The notes under the pieces were generated by a model. It ran no database searches. It was not told the origin of the DNA and saw nothing but the letters and a program-made list of their open reading frames with translations. Positions 7,088-15,413 of a stretch of DNA of 35,815 nucleotides are shown here, one piece after another. The position numbers and the translations under genes were made by a program. Source of the stretch: Deltaproteobacteria bacterium (GTDB lineage: Bacteria; Desulfobacterota; Desulfobacteria; Desulfobacterales; B30-G6). The stretch is from positions 1 to 35,815 of the forward strand of contig JAJDNW010000018.1 of assembly GCA_022340465.1 (NCBI GenBank), given 5' to 3'. Positions within the stretch are counted from its first letter, which is position 1; every line of letters starts with the position of its first letter.

Positions 7088-8104
7088 CTATCTTTGCTTA
7101 TAGGGATTGGACATCCCGTCAGGCTGTCTTTTCCAGCGCCGGTGTATCCAAAACCACAACTCAGGGTGTGCGTAAATAATTCGCTGTACGGCATTCGCCT
7201 GATTCTGATTGTTGATGGCAATCTCTTTTTTCGGATCTCCCGGGCAGGCCTCCCAGGCCACTTCCTCGGTAATCACCACCTCGAAGCGATCAATGGCCTT
7301 CTGGTAGCTGTATCCGACAATGACGGCCGCACCGGTTCTGCGGGCAAGCATGGCAGGCGCTGTAACCGACATCGCCGGTCTCCCCATCCAATCGATGAAC
7401 GTGCCGTATTTGGCCGTCATGTTCTGGTCGATCGCCATGCCGATGGCCTCGCCGCTCCTTATGCCTCGCAATATCCTGATGGCCGAGTCCTTGTAGTTGA
7501 TAGGGCTGACATTCATCGCTCTGCGCGAGTCCAGGACCAACTTGTTGATCACGGGATTTTTTATTTTCTTGCCGACGAAACCTAACGGATACCCGCACAT
7601 TCCCAATTTCCCGCCAACGAGTTCCATCATTCCGATATGCCCGGAAACCAATATGACCCCTTTTTTGCGATTAAAGGCATCCTTTATGATCTCTTCGTTT
7701 TTCCAGTCCCAGTTGTTTTGCCAGAAATCCGGCCCCATATACGGCAGCCGCAGGTAGTTAACGATGATTCTGCCTAAATTGAGCAGCGATTCCCTGTAAA
7801 TGCGCTCCTTTTCGAAAGGCGGCTTGGTTTCGCCATAGACGATGTCCAGGTTGGTCATGGCGACATCCCGGCGTAATTTCAGCCCGTAAAGTAAATTGCC
7901 GATGCCCGTACCCACACGGTAAGCCGTTTTCCAAGAAAGGCTCTGCGCCCATTTGAGGAGTATGTTGAGGAGTAACTTTGTAAAATAATACCCTTCAACC
8001 TCTGTCGTTTGCGAGTGCTTGCGCGTATACGCCGCCACGTTTTCAAACGGAGCAGGATAAGAATCGAACCACATGTTTTTATTCGCTTTTTTGTCCGTTT
8101 CCAT
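7088..8104 (-). CDS. LpxL/HtrB-type lysophospholipid (lipid A) acyltransferase
   Basis: A member of the family that adds secondary acyl chains to lipid A or similar lipids at the inner membrane. The catalytic HX4(D/E) motif is HIGMMEL (His156, Glu161). The conserved AIDQN and C-terminal WFWIHRRWK segments are present. A hydrophobic stretch near 41-56 (FTKLLLNILL...) gives membrane association. The N-terminus has about 35 residues before this that are not typical. The ATG giving METDKK is used; a TTG 12 codons upstream is an alternative, and neither has a clear ribosome binding site. It is upstream of rpsF on the same strand but separated by the rpsF promoter. Confidence 0.85.
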   Translation of the reverse strand: METDKKANKNMWFDSYPAPFENVAAYTRKHSQTTEVEGYYFTKLLLNILLKWAQSLSWKTAYRVGTGIGNLLYGLKLRRDVAMTNLDIVYGETKPPFEKERIYRESLLNLGRIIVNYLRLPYMGPDFWQNNWDWKNEEIIKDAFNRKKGVILVSGHIGMMELVGGKLGMCGYPLGFVGKKIKNPVINKLVLDSRRAMNVSPINYKDSAIRILRGIRSGEAIGMAIDQNMTAKYGTFIDWMGRPAMSVTAPAMLARRTGAAVIVGYSYQKAIDRFEVVITEEVAWEACPGDPKKEIAINNQNQANAVQRIIYAHPELWFWIHRRWKRQPDGMSNPYKQR

Positions 8105-8140
8105 AATCGTGGTATCAATTTGTGATGGACGCGATTTCAA

Positions 8141-8604
8141 TTCACCGATAATTTAGGACCTAATCTGAGCTCAGCTTGGGTGGAAATATCGCCGATGCCA
8201 TCCGATCATCACCAGTCTAACGCGGGAGGCACCATTATTGCACGAAATAGTCGGTTTTGAAAAGGTTTACACATCGGTGATATATCAGGAGCCTGATACC
8301 CTTTTTGCGTTGGAGATGTCAACACCGAGGCATTGTAGGCTCACTCCAAATCCATAAAAAATCCGAATTTACAAATTCGACAACGTCGTCGCCGTATTCT
8401 TTGTAAATTCGGACGGAAAAAGGGTGCTGATACCACGGGACTGTAGGAACATCATCACTTTTCTGACAACGCGATGCTCAATCCAAGCCTCTTTGATTGT
8501 GGTCAATCTTTTTTTCGGTTTTTGGTCTAACACCTTTTATAAGCCCTGATCCAAGATATTTTTCCAAATTCCATCTTTCCTGTAAGGTTGTCAAAGAATA
8601 ATTG
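8141..8604. other. Intergenic region without a recognisable gene
   Basis: It separates the minus-strand acyltransferase from the plus-strand GntR gene, so it should contain divergent promoters. No convincing protein or RNA gene was seen. The only clear structure is the nested inverted repeat at 8298-8425. Confidence 0.6.
8298..8425. repeat. Nested inverted-repeat element (MITE- or REP-like)
   Basis: Outer arms ACCCTTTTT (8298-8306) and AAAAAGGGT (8417-8425) enclose 14-bp perfect arms TCCGAATTTACAAA (8362-8375) and TTTGTAAATTCGGA (8400-8413). A small apex stem CGAC-AAC-GTCG lies at 8378-8388. A structure of this size in a non-coding gap suggests a non-autonomous mobile palindrome. Whether it recurs in the genome cannot be seen from one copy. 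Confidence 0.55.
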
Positions 8605-8655
8605 TTGACTATTTGGTATTTTGCATTTAGTAATTGGTAAAATACTAAATGCAAA
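8605..8655 (+). promoter_or_regulatory. Promoter and 13-bp palindromic operator of the GntR gene
   Basis: TTGACT (8605-8610) and TAGTAA (8628-8633), 17 bases apart, form a plausible -35/-10 pair. A perfect inverted repeat TTTGCATTTAGTA (8620-8632) and TACTAAATGCAAA (8643-8655) with a 10-base spacer covers the -10 and the start site. Its placement suggests autorepression by the GntR protein encoded next. Confidence 0.6.
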
Positions 8656-8678
8656 CGAATCTATCAGGGGATAAGGCA

Positions 8679-9377
8679 ATGGCCAGATACATGACGATGA
8701 CGGAGATGGCTCTGGAGAGCCTGAGAAGGTCCATCCTGCGTGGAAAATTGAAACCCGGCACACCGCTGGTCCCGGCCAAACTTGATAAAGAGTTATCATT
8801 AAGCCGTGAAGCCATTCGGGATGCGATCCGCCAGATAGTGGGGTATGGGTTGGCGGAAACGATCCCCAACAAGGGCACGTATGTGGCCCAACCGCTGACT
8901 TTGGGCGAGTTGGAGATGATCTTTCAATTGCGAATGCACGCCGAGCCGGAAATAGCCGTCTCTGCGCTCAAGCATCTTACCGCCGATCAGGTCACGGAAT
9001 TGGAGCATCTGGCATCTCAAATGGAAACCTTGTCCGAATCCACGGAAAACTTCGCAGACCATTTTATATTAAACCGGGAGTTTCACCTCAATCTCTATAA
9101 ACCGGCCGAATGGAGCCATCTGCACCGCTTCATTGCCTTGTGGATCGACCAGATACTGATATTTCGAAGTTGTCTCTATCCAAAAAATATATACAAGGAC
9201 ATCTCCAAATTCAATCAAGAGCACCGCAACATCCTCAAAGCGATTCAGGACAAGGACCCCGCCCAACTCAAAGCCCTGGTTAAATCCAACCTGCAGTCAG
9301 GACTCGAAAATATCAGACGCAATTATGCTGATCCATTGCGGCAGCAGATCGATTCAAACAGAAGAAAGGTTAGTTAA
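8679..9377 (+). CDS. GntR-family regulator with FCD domain
   Basis: A 232-residue transcription factor. The winged helix-turn-helix spans about 8-72 (LSREAIRDAIRQIVGYGLAETIPNKGTYV). The FCD ligand domain spans about 78-215. FCD domains usually bind a metal through Asp/Asn and three His. Here Asn132, His136 and His182 fit, but the third His position appears to be Asn204 (VKSNLQSG). The ATG with AGGGG upstream is chosen over one ten codons earlier that lies inside the operator palindrome. Located at the head of the catabolic region, it probably senses an acid or CoA-pathway intermediate and controls the downstream genes. Confidence 0.88.
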   Translation: MARYMTMTEMALESLRRSILRGKLKPGTPLVPAKLDKELSLSREAIRDAIRQIVGYGLAETIPNKGTYVAQPLTLGELEMIFQLRMHAEPEIAVSALKHLTADQVTELEHLASQMETLSESTENFADHFILNREFHLNLYKPAEWSHLHRFIALWIDQILIFRSCLYPKNIYKDISKFNQEHRNILKAIQDKDPAQLKALVKSNLQSGLENIRRNYADPLRQQIDSNRRKVS

Positions 9378-9388
9378 GGAGCTGATCC

Positions 9389-10608
9389 ATGCCGAGCAAT
9401 TGGCCCCTGAAGGGGACGAAAATCGTCGACTGCACCCATATTTTATCGGGTGCCTATGTGCCAGCACGCTGCTCGGAGACCTCGGCGCCGAGGTCATTTA
9501 AATTGAGAAAATGGGCACGGGGGATCCGGTGCGTTTGAGTGGTCCGCCGTTTCAAAATGGTGAGAGCGCTTATTTTTTTTCGGTAAATCACAATAAAAAA
9601 AGCATTTGCGTCGATCTGAAGCAAAAGGCGGGGATCGATGTCGTTCACCGGCCTGTTGCCCGGGCCGACGTTTTTATGGAAAATTTCCGACCGGGGGTTA
9701 TGGACCGGTTGGGGTTGGGCTACGAGGCTCTCAAGAAAATAAATCCGGAATTGATACACGGATCTCTCACGGCCTTCGGTCGCAAGGGGCCTTATAAGGA
9801 CAAACCCGGTTTTGAGTTGATCATTCAGTCCCTTACCGGACTTGTGGACGTCACCAGTCCTCCGGGAGGCCCTCCGGCCAAAATACAGGTCCAGATGGTC
9901 GATCTCACCGCCGGTATGGTTTTGGCATACGCGACGCTTGCAGCGCTCTACCACAGACAGGTCAGCGGAAAAGGCCAACGCGTGGAAACTTCCTTGCTGG
10001 AATCGACGATTGTTATGCTGGCCAATTTGGCTGGTATTTTCCTGATGTCAGGCAAAGTCCTGACCGGATTGGGATCTAGAAATCCCCAGGCCATGCCCTC
10101 GCAGTCATTTAAGACCAAAGATTCCTATGTTTCGGTCGTATTGTCATCCGATCATTGGGGACGATTCTGCAATGCACTGGGACAAACTGAATGGATCGAC
10201 CATCCGGGCTTCAAAGAGCCCAGTTATCGCGTCACGCACTATGGTGAGATGGAAACCATGATCCAATCGGTAGCCACCACCAAGAACACTGCGGAATGGC
10301 TTGAAATTTTCGAAAACCATGAGGTCGCAGCAGCCCCGATCAATACGGTTGAGCAGGCTTTTGAGGATCCCGGCATCTTGGCAACCGGTATGGTTAAAAG
10401 CATGAACCATCCGATTGCAGGGGAAATAAGACTCCTCGACAAGCCCTGGCACATGTCGGAAACGCCGGGTGAGTTGAAATTACCGCCCCCACCCCTGGGC
10501 TGGCACACATCGGAGGTTCTCACAGCAGCGGGAGTTGAAGCCGAAGAGATTGACAGTCTTAAAAAAGCGAGCGTCATTGACGGGAAGAAAAAAGTACCCG
10601 TTTTATAA
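9389..10608 (+). pseudogene. Broken family III CoA-transferase (frameshift and stop)
   Basis: The reading frame begins well (AAGGAG, ATG, then LKGTKIVDCTHILSG as in the intact copy at 17601) but is interrupted twice. Near 9461 the frame shifts by two extra bases (or one missing). In the restored frame a TAA at 9499-9501 replaces the Lys codon of the IKIE motif. From 9511 an uninterrupted 365-codon frame continues to the normal C-terminus and retains the catalytic Asp in MVDLTAG. A protein starting at the internal Met would lack the first ~40 residues of the Rossmann-like domain. It is clearly a paralogue of the intact gene. A sequencing error could explain one lesion, two are less likely. Confidence 0.82.
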
Positions 10609-10641
10609 TTCAAGGATCACAAGGAAAGGAGGAACAGGAAA

Positions 10642-12330
10642 ATGAACAGACAACAGAAGAAGATGTCACGACGGGAGTTCGTTAGAACGATGGCAGCCGG
10701 TGCAGCCGGAACCATGGTCCTTTCCGTGGGGGTGCCGTCCCTGTTTGCGGCCACACCCCGGCGCGGGGGTGTTGTAAAATGCGGGATGTCGTTTTTGATT
10801 CAAACGCCTGATCCGCATCGCCGGAACGGCGCCTGGGCCCGCCAGGATGCCGCCCTGGCGTGGGAAGGATTGGTGGATCCGATTTCTCTGGGGGAACGCT
10901 TTCGGATAGCAGCGGAGAAGGGGGCTGAAAACGTTCCCGAGATCAAGCCGATGTTGGCGGACTCCTGGGACATCGAAAACAATGGCGCCCGCTACGTTTT
11001 CCATCTTAAAAAAGGCGTCAAATTCCACGACGGCAAGGAATTCGATTCCGGAGACGTCAAGTGGAACTGGGAACGGATCAGGGATCCGGCCCACTTTGCA
11101 GCGGCAAGGAAGTCGATGGCGCAATACATTGAATCGATCGAAACCCCGGATCGGTACACGGCAGTGGCCAATCTCACCCAGCCGTATGCCGGTTTTCTGA
11201 TGGGCAACGCCTGGGTGAACGCGCCGATGATGCCCAAGGACTGCATACCATATGGTAAGAACTTCGGGCAAGGCGACCACAAATCCGACCGGGCCGCACC
11301 TCCGGGAACCGGACCGTTTGAGATGGTCGAGTTCAAGCAAAATGACAAGGCCGTCTTCAAAGCCCACAAAGATTACCGTATCCCGGGTCTGCCCTACCTG
11401 GATGGAGTCGAATTTTTAGTGGTCAAGGATCAGCCCAGGACCCTGGCACTGAGGTCCGGAGACCTGCACTATATTTATGGTGTGCTCGACGACTACTTCG
11501 CGACACTCTTCAAGAACAAAAAACTGTACCAGACATTTGAAGCAGATAATCTGATGTTTTATCCATGGCTGTTTAATGAAACCCTGACAATCTATCTGAA
11601 CTGCCATCCGACCAAAGGAAATTCGCCTTTCAAAGACGAGAAAGTCCGCCAGGCACTGAGTCTTGCCATCGATCGCAAGGGACTGGCCCAGGCGTTATAC
11701 GGCAACCGCGGAATTCCGGCAGTTCAGGGGTTTCTGCCAGAAGAGTCCATTTGGGGATTTGATAATATTAAAGTTCCCGCACAGGACATTGCCAAGGCCA
11801 AACAACTGCTGAAGGAAGCCGGTTATTCCGATGGACTTGAGGTTGAATTCGCCATTACGCCAACCTTCGGCAAAAACGATCAGATGGCTCAGATTGTACA
11901 GCAGATGGTGAGACCGGCAGGATTCCGCGTCAAGATCCTTTCACAAATGGGACTTCAGTACTGGAGTCATCTCGTAAAAATGGACTACCAGATGATGGTA
12001 TTCCACACGGGCGGCGACGATCCCATGAGCAGATATTACGGTTTTCTGCATACCGACAATACCAAAACAACGCAGGGCTATTCCTTTGGATCGGCTGTCA
12101 AGGATCCGGAGATGGACCGTATGCTGGACGACATGGCTGCGGAAATCGACGTCATGAAACGGCGGGAGAAATTCAAGGAAATTGTATTGCGGACCAAAGA
12201 AAAAGCCTATTTTCTGCCCTATATGCGTTATGCTCTTGCCAATGGCTGGAGCAAGAAGGTGAAGAATTTCCACCCTGAGAATTACTACATCGCTGAACAG
12301 GCATTTAGAGAGGCATGGCTGGAGAGTTAA
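10642..12330 (+). CDS. ABC importer substrate-binding protein, family 5, Tat-exported
   Basis: A 562-residue periplasmic binding protein of the peptide/nickel/opine family (DppA/OppA-like, SBP_bac_5). The N-terminus carries a twin-arginine signal with SRREFV (9-14), a weakly hydrophobic AAGAAGTMVLSVG stretch, and a likely cleavage near FAA (35-37). Family features include YVFHLKKGVKFHDGKEF and VRQALSLAIDRKGLAQALYG. Tat export implies folding before translocation. GGAGG precedes the ATG. The next gene starts 7 bases downstream. The ligand need not be a peptide: many members bind opines, glutathione, sugars or amides, and the hydrolase and CoA-transferase neighbours suggest an organic acid conjugate. 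Confidence 0.92.
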   Translation: MNRQQKKMSRREFVRTMAAGAAGTMVLSVGVPSLFAATPRRGGVVKCGMSFLIQTPDPHRRNGAWARQDAALAWEGLVDPISLGERFRIAAEKGAENVPEIKPMLADSWDIENNGARYVFHLKKGVKFHDGKEFDSGDVKWNWERIRDPAHFAAARKSMAQYIESIETPDRYTAVANLTQPYAGFLMGNAWVNAPMMPKDCIPYGKNFGQGDHKSDRAAPPGTGPFEMVEFKQNDKAVFKAHKDYRIPGLPYLDGVEFLVVKDQPRTLALRSGDLHYIYGVLDDYFATLFKNKKLYQTFEADNLMFYPWLFNETLTIYLNCHPTKGNSPFKDEKVRQALSLAIDRKGLAQALYGNRGIPAVQGFLPEESIWGFDNIKVPAQDIAKAKQLLKEAGYSDGLEVEFAITPTFGKNDQMAQIVQQMVRPAGFRVKILSQMGLQYWSHLVKMDYQMMVFHTGGDDPMSRYYGFLHTDNTKTTQGYSFGSAVKDPEMDRMLDDMAAEIDVMKRREKFKEIVLRTKEKAYFLPYMRYALANGWSKKVKNFHPENYYIAEQAFREAWLES

Positions 12331-12337
12331 GTTAGAA

Positions 12338-13282
12338 ATGAGGCGATTTTTAATCCGTCGGTTACTGTACCTGATCCCCACCATGTTCCTGGTGACCATT
12401 GCGGTATTTTCGATCCTGCAGTTGATTCCCGGGGACCCGGTGGACGCCATGGTGGAAATCGGGGCCGACGCCGAGGTACGGGAACTCGTTGTCAAGCAGT
12501 ATGGCTTCGACAAGCCGATCATCGTGCAGTACGGCATTTGGTTGTCCAAAGTAATTCAGGGGGACCTGGGCCGTTCCATCCTCCATGCCCGGCCGGTTGC
12601 GGTCATCGTGGGGGAAGCGCTGCCTCTAACGGTCTACCTGGCGATCGGTGGTATGCTCTTCGCACTCCTGTTTTCGTTTCCGCTGGGGATTTTCGCTGCA
12701 GTCAAGCGAAAATCCCTGGTGGACTACGCCGCCCAGGTAACGGGATTGATCGGTTTGAGCCTGCCCTCGTTCTGGGCGGGACTCATGTTGATGCTCGTAT
12801 TTGGCCTGGTTTTGAAATGGTTCCCGATATTCGGCTACGTTTCTCCCGGCGAAAGCATGACGGGATTTCTGCACCACATGTTTTTACCCTCATTTACGCT
12901 GGGGATTGAAATGACCGGGGTGCTTACCCGCATGACCCGCTCAACCATGCTGGAGGAGTTGAACAAGGATTATGTCCGCACACATCGGTCTCAGGGGCTG
13001 ACCGAAGCCGAGATCGTGGGCCGCTTTACCTTAAAGAACGCCATGATTCCGACCCTGACCATTTCTTCCATTCGCTTTGCCATGCTCCTGGGAGGAACGG
13101 TGGTCATCGAGCAGATATTTTCCTTACCCGGAATCGGCAACATGATCTATGACGGCATTATGGGCAAGGATTTCCCGATAGTCCAGGGGGGCATCATCAT
13201 CCTGTCGGCCGCGTTCATCCTGATCAACCTGTTGGTGGACATCATGTACAAGTGGCTGGACCCGAGGATACAACTGGAATAA
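12338..13282 (+). CDS. ABC permease, DppB type
   Basis: A 314-residue inner-membrane permease with six predicted helices. The N-terminal RRLLYLIPTMFLVTIAVFSILQLIPGDPVD segment is typical of DppB/OppB. The cytoplasmic EAA-type loop is at HRSQGLTEAEIVGRFTLKNAMIPT. It pairs with the DppC-type permease encoded next to form the channel. The start codon is 7 bases after the binding protein stop. Unusually, about 196 bases separate it from the next permease gene, which are normally adjacent. Confidence 0.93.
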   Translation: MRRFLIRRLLYLIPTMFLVTIAVFSILQLIPGDPVDAMVEIGADAEVRELVVKQYGFDKPIIVQYGIWLSKVIQGDLGRSILHARPVAVIVGEALPLTVYLAIGGMLFALLFSFPLGIFAAVKRKSLVDYAAQVTGLIGLSLPSFWAGLMLMLVFGLVLKWFPIFGYVSPGESMTGFLHHMFLPSFTLGIEMTGVLTRMTRSTMLEELNKDYVRTHRSQGLTEAEIVGRFTLKNAMIPTLTISSIRFAMLLGGTVVIEQIFSLPGIGNMIYDGIMGKDFPIVQGGIIILSAAFILINLLVDIMYKWLDPRIQLE

Positions 13283-13359
13283 GCAATGTATGCATCCGCA
13301 ACAATCACCTATGGCAATGGTTTCAAGGTCCCAGATCGTGACCAAGTACAAGGCGGGGG

Positions 13360-13435
13360 CGGAATTTAACCTACAGACATACTGAAGTATTTCGAGGCGT
13401 TGAATTCCGACGCCAACACAGTAATTGGGTGTTGG
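13360..13435. repeat. Palindromic intergenic element between the two permease genes
   Basis: Three stems are visible. CGGAATTTAAC (13360-13370) pairs with GTTGAATTCCG (13399-13409), with one mismatch or wobble. It encloses ATACT-GA-AGTAT (13379-13390). A separate stem CCAACAC/GTGTTGG (13413-13419 and 13429-13435) follows. The surrounding gap of almost 200 bases interrupts an otherwise tight operon, which fits insertion of a REP/MITE-like repeat. It may also attenuate transcription. Confidence 0.55.
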
Positions 13436-13478
13436 TCGCGGTTTTGAAGCCACTTCTAAACATATAAGCGAGCATTAT

Positions 13479-14411
13479 ATGACAGGCCCGAACCCGGCAA
13501 ATCAACAATTGGACAGCACTATCGCCATCACCGATGAATCCACTTTCAAGGGTGCCTTGGTTCGATTGATTATCCGTGTGGGCAAGACGTTCGGCCGCCT
13601 GGTGGAATCCCGGATTGCGCTGGTTGGATTGATTATCTGCACCATCGTTGTACTGACGGCCATATTGGCCCCCTGGCTGGCGACCCACGATCCCATTCAG
13701 GGAGACTTTTTAAATCTGAAGGCCCCGTCCAGTGCCGAGCACTGGATGGGCACTGACCAACTGGGCCGGGATATCTGGTCACGCCTGGTCTGGGGAGCGC
13801 GCAACGCGGTGGTGGTGGCGTTGGTCGTCGTTCCCTTGCAGATGCTGGTTGGCATCGTGTTTGGCGGAATTGCCGGATACTACGGATCCTGGACCGACAA
13901 TCTGCTCATGCGCATCAACGATGCCATGCTGGCCTTCCCGGGATTGATGCTGTTCATGGCCATCCTGGCTATTCTGGGATCCGGCTTGTGGCCGTGCATT
14001 TTGGCATTGATCATCGGGGGGGCGCCCAGTCTGATTCGAATGACCCGGGGACTGGTTATCGCTGAAAGAGAGCGGGACTACGTAAAGGCTTCCACGCTGA
14101 TGGGCGAAAACGGGTTGTGGATTTTATACCTGCAGATCATTCCCAATGTGTCGTCCCCGTTGATTGTTATGGCCACCGTGCGGCTGGGATATACACTGCT
14201 GGTGTTTGCCGGTTTAACATTTCTGGGCTTAGGGCCACCCCCTCCGGAACCCAGCTGGGGTCTCATGCTGAACGAAGCCAGGGACCTGATGGAAACCGCG
14301 CCCATGGTGGCTGTGTATCCCGGGATGGCTATATTTTTCACGGTCCTGGGCGCAAACCTGCTGGGGGACGGATTGCGTGATGTTTTCGATCCCCGCTTGT
14401 CGGAAAAGTAG
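13479..14411 (+). CDS. ABC permease, DppC type
   Basis: A 310-residue permease of the DppC/OppC class. A hydrophobic helix (LVGLIICTIVVLTAILAPWLA) is followed by the family-typical HDP...LKAPSSAEHWMGTDQLGRDIWSRLVWGARNAV. The EAA loop is at ERERDYVKASTLMGENGLWILYLQIIPN. The ATG giving MTGPNPAN is preferred over an upstream non-ATG start 18 codons earlier that overlaps the palindromic element; the ribosome binding site is weak. The stop is followed after 27 bases by the ATPase gene. Confidence 0.91.
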   Translation: MTGPNPANQQLDSTIAITDESTFKGALVRLIIRVGKTFGRLVESRIALVGLIICTIVVLTAILAPWLATHDPIQGDFLNLKAPSSAEHWMGTDQLGRDIWSRLVWGARNAVVVALVVVPLQMLVGIVFGGIAGYYGSWTDNLLMRINDAMLAFPGLMLFMAILAILGSGLWPCILALIIGGAPSLIRMTRGLVIAERERDYVKASTLMGENGLWILYLQIIPNVSSPLIVMATVRLGYTLLVFAGLTFLGLGPPPPEPSWGLMLNEARDLMETAPMVAVYPGMAIFFTVLGANLLGDGLRDVFDPRLSEK

Positions 14412-14438
14412 TCCAATGATTTGCGGAGACGGGGAGCT

Positions 14439-15401
14439 ATGCAGGACCATTTTTTGTCATTAAAAAAGGTGAGTGTCACATTCGAACTGAGGGCCGGCAA
14501 GCTGTATGCGGTCGACCGGGTGAATCTGACATTGGACAAAGGAGAGACCCTGGGCATCGTCGGCGAGTCGGGAAGCGGTAAAAGCGTCATGGCCAAAACC
14601 ATCAACCGGCTCAATCCGTCGCCGCCTGCCGTTACCACGGGACAGGTGATCCTGGACGATACCGATGTCACCAGCATGTCATCGCCGGAAATGCGCCGGG
14701 TACGCGGTTCCCAGGTTGCGATGGTTTTCCAGGAGCCCATGACCAGTCTGAATCCAGTGTTTACCATCGGCCGCCAGATGACTGCCGGCATCAGGAGACA
14801 CCTGGGTCTTTCAAATAAAGACGCCGACCAGTGGGCGATTGATCATTTAAAGATGGTCGGAATTCCGTCGCCCCGCGAGCGTTTGAAGCAGTATCCCCAC
14901 GAGCTTTCGGGCGGGATGCGCCAGCGGGTAATGATCGCCATGGCCATTTGCTGCAACCCGTCACTTCTGATTGCCGATGAACCGACCACAGCCCTGGATG
15001 TAACCATCCAGGCCCAGATCCTGGACCTGCTGGCCGAGCGAATCCAAAAAAGCAACATGGCCTTGATGCTGATATCCCATAACCTGTATGTGGTGGCGGA
15101 TGTCTGTGATCGAATCTGTGTGATGTACGCCGGCCGACAAGTCGAGATGGGGCCGACTCCAGAGATATTCAAGAAACCAGTGCATCCTTACACCATTGGA
15201 CTGAAAGAATCGCAGCCCCAAATCGGCAAAAAGAGCGATTATCTGACACCGATTCCGGGAATGGTGCCCGACATGCTTCAGGTGCCGAGTGGATGTGCAT
15301 TCCATCCCCGATGTAAGTTGGCCGAAAAAATTTGTCGGGAGGCGGTTCCCGTGTTAAGAGCGATCGAGGATGGTCATTCGATTGCCTGCCATCTCGTATA
15401 G
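14439..15401 (+). CDS. ABC importer ATPase, DppD type
   Basis: A 320-residue ATPase. Walker A is GESGSGKS (42-49), signature LSGGMRQR, Walker B LLIADEPTTALD, and the switch histidine is in LMLISHN. The C-terminal oligopeptide/dipeptide transporter domain carries CAFHPRCKLAEKIC, the cysteine set that in this family can hold a 4Fe-4S cluster. The ATG with GGGGAG three bases upstream is chosen. It forms a heterodimer with the DppF-type ATPase encoded next. Confidence 0.94.
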   Translation: MQDHFLSLKKVSVTFELRAGKLYAVDRVNLTLDKGETLGIVGESGSGKSVMAKTINRLNPSPPAVTTGQVILDDTDVTSMSSPEMRRVRGSQVAMVFQEPMTSLNPVFTIGRQMTAGIRRHLGLSNKDADQWAIDHLKMVGIPSPRERLKQYPHELSGGMRQRVMIAMAICCNPSLLIADEPTTALDVTIQAQILDLLAERIQKSNMALMLISHNLYVVADVCDRICVMYAGRQVEMGPTPEIFKKPVHPYTIGLKESQPQIGKKSDYLTPIPGMVPDMLQVPSGCAFHPRCKLAEKICREAVPVLRAIEDGHSIACHLV

Positions 15402-15413
15402 CCGGACGTGATC

